A DNA stretch of 64,000 nucleotides, taken from positions 434,001-498,000 of the forward strand of contig DIUR01000033.1 in NCBI GenBank assembly GCA_002428265.1, written 5' to 3'. This DNA is from Bacteriovoracaceae bacterium UBA6153 (GTDB lineage Bacteria; Bdellovibrionota; Bacteriovoracia; Bacteriovoracales; Bacteriovoracaceae). The notes below the pieces were generated by a model. It had not been told where the DNA came from. It saw only the letters and a list, made by a program, of their open reading frames with translations, and did no database searches. A program made the position numbers and the translations under genes. Shown here in pieces: positions 44,131 to 52,743 of this stretch; within the stretch, counting starts at the first letter, position 1, and every line of letters begins with the position of its first letter.

Positions 44131-44625
44131 TTATTTTTTTACATTTAACAGGGCCTCTAAAAGCTCCGGAACAAGTCTTCTAAGCTGGGCCTGGTCTTCT
44201 TTAGAGAAATTGCCGAGCACTTCTTCTTCAATTTCATTACGGATGTCTCTTACTTTTTCCAAAGTTGTGAGCCCCTTGGCCGTGAGTGAAACAAATTTAG
44301 ATCTTCTGTCGCTTGGATCAACATCGCGCTTAACCAATTTCAACTTCTCTAGCTTATCGATCATTTTTACGATGGTCGCTTTATCAATTCCCAATTCTTG
44401 ACCTAAAGAAAGTTGATTTGCGACATTGCCGGTAGAGAGCACATAAAGGATACCGCATTCCGGTGCCGCCAGCTGGTATTTGTGAAGGTGCTTGGCCTCC
44501 ATGAGAGAGCGGTAAATGATTCCTGCTTTATAGAGAGTGTAGCCGAAAAAAACCTTCAATCCTGGATGGACTTTGATCTCGTATTCGCTCTCAATTTTTT
44601 TTGTTTTGAGTGTAGTTTTTCCCAT
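44131..44625 (-). CDS. MarR-family repressor
   Basis: A 164-residue winged-helix regulator. The DNA-binding part reads LSLGQELGIDKATIVKMIDKLEKL, followed by the wing RDVDPSDRRSKFVSLTAKG, the MarR signature DxRxxxxxLT. I choose the ATG at 44623-44625. The predicted transcription start falls at about this codon, and a codon 18 bases upstream would lie in the -10 box. The message may be leaderless. It is divergent from TolC-EmrAB, and an inverted repeat in between covers both -35 boxes. It most likely represses itself and the pump until a ligand binds. Confidence 0.9.
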   Translation of the reverse strand: MGKTTLKTKKIESEYEIKVHPGLKVFFGYTLYKAGIIYRSLMEAKHLHKYQLAAPECGILYVLSTGNVANQLSLGQELGIDKATIVKMIDKLEKLKLVKRDVDPSDRRSKFVSLTAKGLTTLEKVRDIRNEIEEEVLGNFSKEDQAQLRRLVPELLEALLNVKK

Positions 44626-44631
44626 GAATAG

Positions 44632-44659
44632 ATCATAACACAAATAGTTTGCAACGCAA
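44632..44659 (-). promoter_or_regulatory. marR promoter, nearly leaderless
   Basis: On the minus strand TTGCGT (44654-44659) and TATGAT (44632-44637) are 16 bases apart. The expected start is about 44625, the first base of the chosen ATG. The -35 box sits inside the inverted repeat at 44644-44664. Confidence 0.5.
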
Positions 44660-44664
44660 ACGAT
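44644..44664. promoter_or_regulatory. predicted MarR operator between marR and the Emr operon
   Basis: AT-a-GTTTGC-aac-GCAAAC-g-AT: 9-base arms with one mismatch around a 3-base centre. It covers the -35 boxes of both divergent promoters (TTGCAA 44649-44654 on plus; TTGCGT 44654-44659 on minus). The size suits a MarR dimer, whose sites are usually 16-20 base palindromes in this position. Confidence 0.7.
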
Positions 44665-44677
44665 TTAGGGGTAAAAC
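44649..44677 (+). promoter_or_regulatory. promoter of the tolC-emrA-emrB operon
   Basis: TTGCAA and TAAAAC (44672-44677) are 17 bases apart. Transcription would begin near 44684, before the AGGGG box of the TolC-like gene. The -35 lies inside the predicted operator. Confidence 0.45.
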
Positions 44678-44708
44678 TAGTTTTAAGACGTTTCTCACAG
44701 GGGTTTCT

Positions 44709-46025
44709 ATGGATTTAAATATCAAAATTCGCTCTGCTGTTTTCAGTGCGGCGATGGTTCTTACAGCTAACACACACGCGATGACATTACATGAAGCTAT
44801 ATCAGAGGCCTTAAAATCTTCTCCATCACTAGAGAGATCAAAGAGTGCTACTGAAGAAGCTAAATGGAAAAGAGTCGAAGGTTATTCAGGCTTTCTACCT
44901 ACAGTAAACGCCAATGCCACTTATCTCTTCGACAAGAAGTATGCGCTTACAAATGTAAGGCTGGGCAACGCAACGGCAGACACGATAGTTCCGCAAGTGA
45001 TTCCTAACAGCCAGCTGGTACTCACAACTTCATACCCATTATTTGAAGGCTTCTCGAGCATCAACCGTCTTCAAGCGGCGAACGCTGGATTAAATGCTGC
45101 CAACAATGAAGAAGAGTGGAATCAGTTTAAAACAGAAATGGATGTCACTCTCGCCTACTATAGAATGTTAGGGAATAAAATTCTAAAAGATGTTGCTGCT
45201 CAAAATTTAAAAGTTCTTCAAGATCACTTAAAAGAAGTAAAACTTTTTAAATCGAGTGGTATGGCGACAAACTATGACGTTTTAAGAGTAGAAGTTCAGG
45301 TTTCAAATGCTGAAACAGACCTCTTAAATGCAGAAGACAATATCGCTATCAGCGAACAAAATCTTCTGGAAATTTTAGGTAAAGATAAAATGGAAATTGT
45401 TGTAAGCGGAGAGCTTCCAATTCTTGAAGAGTCATTATTAAAAGGTGTGACAGAAGCAGATATTCACAACCGTCTGGACATCCAGGCATTAAAGAGCAAA
45501 CTGACTTCACTTTCTTATAATGAAAGAGCACAATCGAGCTTTTGGGTTCCAAGACTTTCAGCTTTCGGACAGTACCAATATTATAATAATCTTAATGACT
45601 CTCTCACTGATACAGACAAATATCGTTCTGCTTATCAGGTTGGATTACAATTATCCTGGAATATTTTTGATGCTGGAACATCGTTTTCAAAATCAAAACA
45701 AACCACAGAACAATTTGTTCAGGCCGAAAAAACTTATCGTATTACAGAACTTCGCGCTCAAAAAGATTTTGAAATCTGGAAGAGAAAATATAACTACTTT
45801 GCAAGCCTCTATAGAGCACGCAATAACGACATCTCAAAATCAAAAGAGAGTGTGCGTTTAGCTCGTGAAGGCCAGAGAGTTGGCGCAAGAACCAATACGG
45901 ATCTTCTCGATGCAGAAGCGGATTTATATAAATCACAGGCCGGAGCTGTTAACGCTCAGCTTGGTGCTATTGAAGCATTGATTAATTTACAAACTTCTAT
46001 CGGACAAAAAATTACAACATTTTAA
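44709..46025 (+). CDS. TolC-family outer membrane channel of the Emr pump
   Basis: A 438-residue OEP protein. The ATG at 44709 follows AGGGG and gives a signal peptide (about residues 1-25, ending NTHAMT). The upstream extension of the frame runs through the operator and lacks a signal. The OEP repeats start LHEAISEALKSSPSLERSKS and IHNRLDIQALKSKLTSLSYN, with the family pattern near the end (ARTNTDLLDAEADLYKSQAGAVNAQ). It is the first gene of a three-gene operon with an EmrA-like adaptor and EmrB-like pump, so it probably forms the outer membrane exit of that complex. Confidence 0.9.
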   Translation: MDLNIKIRSAVFSAAMVLTANTHAMTLHEAISEALKSSPSLERSKSATEEAKWKRVEGYSGFLPTVNANATYLFDKKYALTNVRLGNATADTIVPQVIPNSQLVLTTSYPLFEGFSSINRLQAANAGLNAANNEEEWNQFKTEMDVTLAYYRMLGNKILKDVAAQNLKVLQDHLKEVKLFKSSGMATNYDVLRVEVQVSNAETDLLNAEDNIAISEQNLLEILGKDKMEIVVSGELPILEESLLKGVTEADIHNRLDIQALKSKLTSLSYNERAQSSFWVPRLSAFGQYQYYNNLNDSLTDTDKYRSAYQVGLQLSWNIFDAGTSFSKSKQTTEQFVQAEKTYRITELRAQKDFEIWKRKYNYFASLYRARNNDISKSKESVRLAREGQRVGARTNTDLLDAEADLYKSQAGAVNAQLGAIEALINLQTSIGQKITTF

Positions 46026-46051
46026 AATATAATAATTAAAGGACGTGCTCA

Positions 46052-46900
46052 ATGAAAACCAAACAAAAAATCTTAGCTGCCGCTGGAACTGTGATTATCC
46101 TTCTGGCAGGATACCTGACATACGAACATTTTGCTTATGTAACAACTGACAATGCTCAGATCTTCGGACACAGTCTGATGATGGCACCAAAAGTTTCAGG
46201 CTACATTACTGAAGTTAATGTTGTTGAAGGTCAGAAAGTTGCTAAAGGCGAAGTCTTAATTCAAATCGATCAAAGAGATTATGAAAACAATTTAAAACAA
46301 GCTAAAGGTGAACTCGCTTCTATCGAAGCACGCAGAAGAGACGCTGAAAGAAACTACCGCCGCTTAGTAGACCTGCTTTCAAAAGGCGCAGTCTCTCAAC
46401 AACAATTTGATACATCGACAGCTCAATATAATGATGTGAAAGCCAAATACGACGCAATCGCTTCTCAAGTTGCTCAGGCAGAGTTAAATCTTTCCAATAC
46501 AAAAATCACAGCTCCAGTGGATGGCTTCATTGCTAAAAAATCAGCTGAAGTCGGACAACTTGCTGCTCCAGGTGTTCCATTAATTGGATTCGTTGATGCT
46601 GGAGAGAGATGGATCATTGCTAACTTTAAAGAAACTGAAATTGAATCAATTAAATTAGACGCAAAAGTTGAAGTGGATGTTGATGCAATCTCTGGAAAGA
46701 AATTTGCTGGAATTGTGGAAAGTATAAGTTCTGCGACGGGAGCAACATTTACTCTTCTTCCACCAGACAATGCGACAGGGAACTTTACAAAAGTTGTTCA
46801 AAGAATCCCGGTAAAAGTAAAATTTGAAAACCTATCAGCTGAAGACATCATTAAACTGAGAACAGGTTTATCTGCATTTATTAAAGTACATAAACACTAA
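46052..46900 (+). CDS. emrA: EmrA/HlyD-type membrane fusion protein
   Basis: A 282-residue periplasmic adaptor. A membrane anchor lies at about residues 7-24. The lipoyl-like domain starts YVTTDNAQIFGHSLMMAPKV and includes VSGYITEVNVVEGQKVAKGE. A helical hairpin (about 85-145) carries SIEARRRDAERNYRRLVDLL. The returning lipoyl half is NTKITAPVDGFIAKKS. It is shorter than E. coli EmrA (about 390) because the hairpin is reduced. It lies between its TolC and the MFS pump. Confidence 0.9.
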   Translation: MKTKQKILAAAGTVIILLAGYLTYEHFAYVTTDNAQIFGHSLMMAPKVSGYITEVNVVEGQKVAKGEVLIQIDQRDYENNLKQAKGELASIEARRRDAERNYRRLVDLLSKGAVSQQQFDTSTAQYNDVKAKYDAIASQVAQAELNLSNTKITAPVDGFIAKKSAEVGQLAAPGVPLIGFVDAGERWIIANFKETEIESIKLDAKVEVDVDAISGKKFAGIVESISSATGATFTLLPPDNATGNFTKVVQRIPVKVKFENLSAEDIIKLRTGLSAFIKVHKH

Positions 46901-46908
46901 GGTCTTAT

Positions 46909-48480
46909 ATGGACGAAACTTATAACAATCCAAAAGCGCCATGGATTATTTTCGTGGCGGTTCTCGCTTCCCTATTAGAAATTGTCGATACCTCAATCGT
47001 CAACGTGGCCCTTCCTACTATGATGGGAAATCTCGGTGCGACTCTTGAAGATATCAGTATGGTCATCACGGGCTATGCTATCGCCAATGCCGTCATCTTA
47101 CCGCTTTCAGCATGGCTTGCTGATCGCTTTGGACGAAGAACATATTATCTTGGGTGTATCGCTATCTTTACGGCCACATCAGTTGCTTGTGGTCTTGCAC
47201 CGAATTTAGAATTTCTCATCATCTTTAGAATTCTTCAAGGACTAGCAGGAGGAGCACTTCTTCCCACTTCTCAAATCTTAATCTATGAACAGTTCCCCAA
47301 AGAAAAGGCCGGTATTGCCGGAGCGATTTTCGGGATGAGTGTTATGGTAGGTCCTGCTTTGGGCCCGGTGCTAGGTGGATACCTTACCGATCAATTTGGA
47401 TGGAGATCAATTTTTAACATCAACCTTCCATTGGGATTAGTGGCACTCTTTATCGGATGGACTTGTATCTTCGATACCAAAAGAGAAGCAGGGCATGTTA
47501 AAGAAAAAGGCTTCGATGCTCTTGGACTCTTCTTACTGGTTGCAGGTATCGGATGTCTTCAATACGCTCTTGAGCGCGGTGAAACAGATGATTGGTTTTC
47601 GTCACGTGCGATCACACTTTGTATCATTACAACTCTTATCTCTCTTCCAACTTTTGTGTGGTGGGAACTCAAAGTTAAAAACCCTATTATCAACGTAAGA
47701 CTTTTTAAAGAGCAGATTGTTGTTAACGGCATTCTTCTTATGGGGCTTCTGGGATTTTATCTCTATGGCGTACTCTTTGTTCTTCCGGTTTTCGTCAGCC
47801 AGGTCTTCCATTACACTGCGACTCAAACAGGATCACTCTTTATTCCCGGCTCAATTGTCACCATGGCCCTCATGCCGCTCATTGGAAAAATGATGGTCTC
47901 TGGTGTTAGTGTTAAAAGATTAATTTTTATTGGTCTAGCGGGCCTTGTCATCTGTTGTTGGGCACTGACAGATCTATCGCCGCTGTCATCGCGTAATGAT
48001 ATTTTACTTGCTCTCTATATTAGAGGATTCTCGCTGGCCTTCTTATTTGTTCCGATCAACTCTGGGATTTTAAGTCAGTTCAAGGGACACACGATGGGAG
48101 AAGTTTCAGGACTTCTGAATTTATCCCGTCAAATTGGTGGAAGTATCGGTATTGCATTAGTAGGAACACTGCTGACGATGAGAGGGCATCAGAACTACAT
48201 CGATATGGCCGCAAAAGTTTCACTGCTTAATACAAATACTCAACAAGTTTATTATCAGGCACAAGCTGGCATGACAAAACATCTCTCAAGTGGTGTTGGG
48301 ATGCTTAAGGCCGACAAAGCTGCTCTTTCCTCGATTAAGCACAGGCTGGACGGGCAAGTCTTTATGATGAGTTTTAACCAATTAATGTGGATCATCATGA
48401 TTATTTTTTCTCTTTCTTTCATACCCTGGTACTTCCTCAAACTTAGAGTGAAACCAACCGGCGTTGTCGATGCACATTAA
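46909..48480 (+). CDS. emrB: EmrB-like DHA2 multidrug transporter
   Basis: A 523-residue major facilitator protein with about 14 membrane helices, driven by proton exchange. Family motifs are visible: LLEIVDTSIVNVALPTMMG in helix 1, LADRFGRRTYYLG (motif A), FRILQGLAGGALLPTSQ (motif B), and GPALGPVLGGYLTDQFGWRS (motif C, the antiporter motif). It starts 8 bases after the adaptor stop. With EmrA and TolC it would export drugs or toxic amphiphiles across both membranes. The substrate is unknown. Confidence 0.93.
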   Translation: MDETYNNPKAPWIIFVAVLASLLEIVDTSIVNVALPTMMGNLGATLEDISMVITGYAIANAVILPLSAWLADRFGRRTYYLGCIAIFTATSVACGLAPNLEFLIIFRILQGLAGGALLPTSQILIYEQFPKEKAGIAGAIFGMSVMVGPALGPVLGGYLTDQFGWRSIFNINLPLGLVALFIGWTCIFDTKREAGHVKEKGFDALGLFLLVAGIGCLQYALERGETDDWFSSRAITLCIITTLISLPTFVWWELKVKNPIINVRLFKEQIVVNGILLMGLLGFYLYGVLFVLPVFVSQVFHYTATQTGSLFIPGSIVTMALMPLIGKMMVSGVSVKRLIFIGLAGLVICCWALTDLSPLSSRNDILLALYIRGFSLAFLFVPINSGILSQFKGHTMGEVSGLLNLSRQIGGSIGIALVGTLLTMRGHQNYIDMAAKVSLLNTNTQQVYYQAQAGMTKHLSSGVGMLKADKAALSSIKHRLDGQVFMMSFNQLMWIIMIIFSLSFIPWYFLKLRVKPTGVVDAH

Positions 48481-48491
48481 TAGATAGATTG

Positions 48492-48539
48492 TTGCAATAT
48501 TCTTTTCATGCGCTATACTACTTAGTTGTAGTATGGCGC
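48492..48539 (+). promoter_or_regulatory. promoter and inverted repeat before tolC-macA-macB
   Basis: TTGCAA (48492-48497) and TATACT (48514-48519) are 16 bases apart. An inverted repeat spans 48510-48539: GCGCTATACTAC, loop TTAGTT, GTAGTATGGCGC, with one mismatch in 12-base arms. It covers the -10 box and the expected start. It may act as an operator, a 5' hairpin in the mRNA, or a terminator for emrB; the lack of a T-run makes the last less likely. Confidence 0.5.
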
Positions 48540-48572
48540 GAAAATTTTTGGAAACATTGTGGAAGACAATCT

Positions 48573-49844
48573 ATGAATAAAAAAAACGCCCTCATTGTCC
48601 TAAGTTGTGCACTCGCGAGTAACGTGGCACTCGCTGATCAAAAAATAACTTTCAATCAAGCTATCGATCTCGCTGTAAGAAACAACCTTGAAGTACAGGC
48701 CTCATATGAAGCTTACAAAGCTTCAGGTCTTGATAAAAAAAGCACGCGCTCTGCTTTTTTGCCGAGACTCTCTGGAAGTCTTTCATACGAAAAAGTTGAG
48801 AATGAGCCCAACGGAGGAAACTCTGTTACGACTGATGGTTATTCCGGATCGCTGACTCTTTCGCAAAATCTCTTCAATGGTTTTGCTGATATGGCGAGCT
48901 TGAAAATTGCTGATAGCAAAATTGCTACCAGTGAAGCTAATCTTCAGGAAACAAAATCTCAAATCAGTTATGATCTAAAAAATGCTGTTGCTAATTATTT
49001 TTATGCAAAAGACTCACTCACACTTTCTAGTGATATTAAAAAAAGAAGAGAGGACAACCTCCGAATGGTTGAACTTCGTTTTGAAAATGGACGAGAAAAC
49101 AAAGGATCTGTTCTTTTATCTAAGGCCTATCTTGAACAGGCCAAGCTTGATTTAATTAAAGCTCAAAACGCGATGAATACCAGCATGACTTATTTAAGAC
49201 GTGTTTTGAATATCACAGATGATACGCCTATAGAGATTGTAGATGTACCAGTTGTAGATGAGCCATCTTCTACTCAAACACCAAATATTAATTCATTGAT
49301 TGAACTCACTCCTGAAGCAAAAAGATTTAAGGCCACGCTTGCTAATGCAAGTGCTACGCTAGAGTCAAGTCGTTCAGGTTTTTTGCCTTCATGGAACTTA
49401 AGTGCCTCAGTTGGAAAATCAGGAACTGATTTTTTTCCTAACGACAATAAACGCTTAAGTGTTGGAACCGGGATCACCTGGTCGTTCTTTGATGGTGGAA
49501 AAGATTTTTATTCAACTAACAGCTCTGCTCTTTTAGTTAAAGCAGCTGAAAAAAGACTTGAAAACCAGAACCTGGAACTCAAGCGTGTCTTAACAGATAA
49601 CTACAATGCTTTCGTTGAAGCTGTAGCGACAGTCAAAGTAAGCACAGCTTTTCTTGAAGCTTCAAAAGTTCGAGCGGAAATTGCACGCAGTAAATACAAT
49701 AATGGTCTGAGCAATTTTGATGACTGGGATATTATTGAAAACGATCTGATCACAAGACAAAAAGATTATACATTAAAACTCAGAGATCGCCTGATCGCTG
49801 AAGCTTCTTGGGAGAGATCTCAAGGAACCGGAGTTATTCCATGA
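48573..49844 (+). CDS. TolC-family outer membrane channel of the Mac pump
   Basis: A 423-residue OEP protein. The ATG at 48573, behind a GGAAG box, gives a signal peptide (about residues 1-22, ending NVALAD). An in-frame codon 28 residues upstream would begin before the promoter. OEP repeats are recognisable: ITFNQAIDLAVRNNLEVQAS, then SLIELTPEAKRFKATLANAS. Its stop overlaps the macA start (ATGA), so the channel and the adaptor are translationally coupled. This is the third TolC-like protein in the window. Confidence 0.9.
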   Translation: MNKKNALIVLSCALASNVALADQKITFNQAIDLAVRNNLEVQASYEAYKASGLDKKSTRSAFLPRLSGSLSYEKVENEPNGGNSVTTDGYSGSLTLSQNLFNGFADMASLKIADSKIATSEANLQETKSQISYDLKNAVANYFYAKDSLTLSSDIKKRREDNLRMVELRFENGRENKGSVLLSKAYLEQAKLDLIKAQNAMNTSMTYLRRVLNITDDTPIEIVDVPVVDEPSSTQTPNINSLIELTPEAKRFKATLANASATLESSRSGFLPSWNLSASVGKSGTDFFPNDNKRLSVGTGITWSFFDGGKDFYSTNSSALLVKAAEKRLENQNLELKRVLTDNYNAFVEAVATVKVSTAFLEASKVRAEIARSKYNNGLSNFDDWDIIENDLITRQKDYTLKLRDRLIAEASWERSQGTGVIP

Positions 49845-50797
49845 AAAAAATTATTATCATCGTCGTCATCCTCTTAATTGCCGGCGGTGCTGGATACTAT
49901 TTTTATAATAAAAATAAAAAACCAACCATCACTTTCAGTGAATACAAAGTTGAGCGTGGTGACATCGAATTAAGCATTCTCTCAACCGGAACCGTAAAGC
50001 CAAAAAACAGACTTGAAATTAAAGCTCCCGTGGCCGGAAGAATTGATCAGGTGCTCATTAAAGAAGGGACAAAAGTCAGAAAAGGACAAATTTTAGCGTG
50101 GATGAGTTCAACTGAAAGGGCGGCCATGCTCGATGCTGCCAGAGCAAAAGGCGAAGAAGAGTATAAAAAATGGTCTGCTCTATATTTACCGACACCAGTT
50201 CTTGCTCCTATTAACGGAACAATTATTTTAAAAAGTGTTGAGCCAGGACAAACGTTCACTAATACTGATGCGATTTTTACGATGTCTGATCACTTAACAG
50301 TTGAAGCACTCGTTGATGAGACAGATATCGCTCAGATTAAACTTGGAAGTGCTGCTACGATTGTTTTAGACGCTTATCCAAAATCTCCTATTGTTGCCAA
50401 AGTTGATCAACTTGCCTTCGATGCGACAACAACTAACAATGTTACGACTTATGCTATCGACGTAAGGCCAGAACAAACTCCGGATTTCATGAGAAGTGGG
50501 ATGACTGCTAATGTGACGTTCACAGTGCAATCTAAAAAAGATGTTCTTTATATTCCAAGTGAAGCACTAAAAGTTGTCGACGGAAAATCACTCGTACTTG
50601 TCAAAGGTGAAAAAGCTCCAGTTGAGTATGCCATTACAACAGGACTTACTGACGGTAAAAAAACAGAAGTTATTAAAGGTGTCACTGAATCAGATATTAT
50701 TATGATTCAGGACTACTCTATTGGTGATGGCGCAAATGCCTCGAATAATCCTTTTAGTCCAAAGTTCCCGAAAGGCGGACGCGGCGGAAGAAAGTAA
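49841..50797 (+). CDS. macA: MacA-like periplasmic adaptor with a very short hairpin
   Basis: A 318-residue membrane fusion protein. It has a membrane anchor (about residues 5-24), then a barrel/lipoyl part starting VERGDIELSILSTGTVKPKNRLEIKA (only the opening is typical). PVAGRIDQVLIKEGTKVRKG is the first lipoyl half and LAPINGTIILKSVEPGQ the second. Only about 30 residues lie between the halves (MLDAARAKGEEEYKKWSALY), so the helical hairpin of normal MacA (about 371 residues) is nearly lost. The Gly/Arg tail (KGGRGGRK) is odd. Overlaps: tolC 4 bases, macB one base. Confidence 0.85.
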   Translation: MKKIIIIVVILLIAGGAGYYFYNKNKKPTITFSEYKVERGDIELSILSTGTVKPKNRLEIKAPVAGRIDQVLIKEGTKVRKGQILAWMSSTERAAMLDAARAKGEEEYKKWSALYLPTPVLAPINGTIILKSVEPGQTFTNTDAIFTMSDHLTVEALVDETDIAQIKLGSAATIVLDAYPKSPIVAKVDQLAFDATTTNNVTTYAIDVRPEQTPDFMRSGMTANVTFTVQSKKDVLYIPSEALKVVDGKSLVLVKGEKAPVEYAITTGLTDGKKTEVIKGVTESDIIMIQDYSIGDGANASNNPFSPKFPKGGRGGRK

Positions 50798-52743
50798 TGA
50801 TTGAAATAAAAAACGTCACAAAATCTTTTAAAATGGGCGACACAGTTGTGGACGTTTTAAAAGGCATCGATTTAAAGATCGATCGCGGTGATTTTGTAGC
50901 GATCATGGGGCCATCGGGCTCTGGTAAGTCGACGCTGATGAATATTTTAGGCCTTCTAGATATTCCATCGAGTGGATCTTACCTCTTAAATGAAACTGAA
51001 GTTGCCACTCTCACTGAAGATGAGCTCGCCATCATCAGACGCGGAGAAATTGGATTTATTTTTCAACAGTTCAACCTCCTTCCCCGTCTTGAGGCCTGGC
51101 AAAATGTGGCCTTGCCACTCATCTACTCTGAAGGAAAATTTGATTTTGAAAAGGCCAAAGCACTTTTAGAAAAAGTCAGCTTAGGCGACAGGCTTCATCA
51201 TAAAACGAACGAAGTCTCAGGTGGGCAGCAACAAAGAATTGCCATCGCTAGATCTCTGATCAACTCTCCCCGAATTATTTTTGCCGATGAGCCCACTGGA
51301 AATCTTGATTCAAAAAGTGAAAAGGAAATTCTCGGTATTCTTCGTGCTCTTAATGATCAAGGCATTACTGTCATCATCGTCACTCACGAAGATGAAATCG
51401 GTAAACAGGCCAATCGCTTAATTAGAATGAGAGACGGTGAAATTCAATCTGATGAAAGATTTGTTCCTCTTCGCACTGATTTAGAAAGTGTAAAACCAAA
51501 AGAGTATACCAGTCAGTTTTCCTGGAAAGAAATTCTCGAGCACTTCACGCAAGGATACAGAACTCTTGCGGCCAATAAAGTCAGATCTATCCTTTCTATG
51601 CTTGGTATTTTAATCGGTGTCGCTGCGGTTGTAGCAATGCTTGCTCTGGGCTCTGGTGCTCAACAGTCAATTGAAGATCAACTTTCTTCTATGGGTTCAA
51701 ACCTTCTCGTTCTTCGTGCCGGAAACATCCGCGTTGGCGGAGTTATGCAAGAGTCAGGCACCAGAATTAGAATTACTATGGAAGATGCCAATTCACTTAA
51801 AGAGCAAATTCCAGAAATTCAGGATGTCTCTCCCAATGTTACAGGAAGAGGCCAAGTCACTTACTTAAATAAAAACTGGAACACTTCCATTGCCGGCGTG
51901 ACTCCAAGTTATGCAAAGATGAGAACATCTGAGCCTGACTACGGAAGATTTTTTTCAGATGATGAAGTCAGACAAAGATCTCTTGTTGCTGTTATTGGCA
52001 GAACTGTTGCCAGAGAACTATTTGGTGAAAAAAATCCTATTGGCTCTCTTATAAAAATAAATCGTATTAATTTTATGGTCATCGGTCTTCTTCCTGAAAA
52101 AGGAGCTTCTGGCCCGCAAGATCAAGACGACAGGATTCTTATTCCTGTTCAGACCGGAATGTACCGCTTGTTTGGTAAAAACTATGTGGACTCCATTGAT
52201 ATTCAGGTGAGAAATAAAAACGATATCTCCAGTGTTGAAGAGCGTGTAAAAGAAGCGATGATCAAGCGCTACCGCATTCCTCTTTCATCATCTGACGATG
52301 CTTTTCAAATTTTCAATATGGCCGAGCTGCAAAATGCTATCAGCCAGAGTAGTAAAACCATCTCTACATTACTAGCGACCATTGCTGCGATCTCTCTCGT
52401 TGTTGGTGGTATAGGAATTATGAACATCATGCTCGTCTCCGTGACAGAGAGGACAAAAGAAATTGGCCTAAGAAAAGCGGTTGGAGCAAAACGAAACGAC
52501 ATTCTCATGCAGTTTTTAACTGAATCAGTCTTAGTAAGTTTCCTCGGTGGATTTATGGGAATTGTTTTAGGATTTTTAATCACGACAACATTTTCAATTA
52601 TCATTGGATGGAATACAACGGTGTCACTGAACTCAATTATGCTGGCATTTGGTTTTTCGGTGATGATAGGAATTGTTTTTGGAATCTACCCTGCTCACAA
52701 GGCTTCCAAACTTCACCCTATCGAAGCGCTTCGTTACGAGTAA
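50797..52743 (+). CDS. macB: MacB-like ABC transporter, fused ATPase and permease
   Basis: A 648-residue protein. The ABC domain (about residues 1-225) has MGPSGSGKSTLMN, the LolD/MacB-type VSGGQQQRIAIAR signature and FADEPTGNLDSKS. A linker leads to a membrane helix near 270, a large periplasmic domain (about 290-510) and three C-terminal helices with GGIGIMNIMLVSVTERTKEI, the FtsX/MacB permease block. MacB transfers substrates from the periplasm to TolC through MacA by mechanotransmission. The last 26 bases overlap the NADAR gene on the other strand. Confidence 0.94.
   Translation: MIEIKNVTKSFKMGDTVVDVLKGIDLKIDRGDFVAIMGPSGSGKSTLMNILGLLDIPSSGSYLLNETEVATLTEDELAIIRRGEIGFIFQQFNLLPRLEAWQNVALPLIYSEGKFDFEKAKALLEKVSLGDRLHHKTNEVSGGQQQRIAIARSLINSPRIIFADEPTGNLDSKSEKEILGILRALNDQGITVIIVTHEDEIGKQANRLIRMRDGEIQSDERFVPLRTDLESVKPKEYTSQFSWKEILEHFTQGYRTLAANKVRSILSMLGILIGVAAVVAMLALGSGAQQSIEDQLSSMGSNLLVLRAGNIRVGGVMQESGTRIRITMEDANSLKEQIPEIQDVSPNVTGRGQVTYLNKNWNTSIAGVTPSYAKMRTSEPDYGRFFSDDEVRQRSLVAVIGRTVARELFGEKNPIGSLIKINRINFMVIGLLPEKGASGPQDQDDRILIPVQTGMYRLFGKNYVDSIDIQVRNKNDISSVEERVKEAMIKRYRIPLSSSDDAFQIFNMAELQNAISQSSKTISTLLATIAAISLVVGGIGIMNIMLVSVTERTKEIGLRKAVGAKRNDILMQFLTESVLVSFLGGFMGIVLGFLITTTFSIIIGWNTTVSLNSIMLAFGFSVMIGIVFGIYPAHKASKLHPIEALRYE

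Noticed and set aside
44098..44135. AT-rich hairpin between marR and mtgA as a terminator
   Set aside because: The stem is interrupted and A/T only. The T-run lies on the plus strand, where no gene ends.
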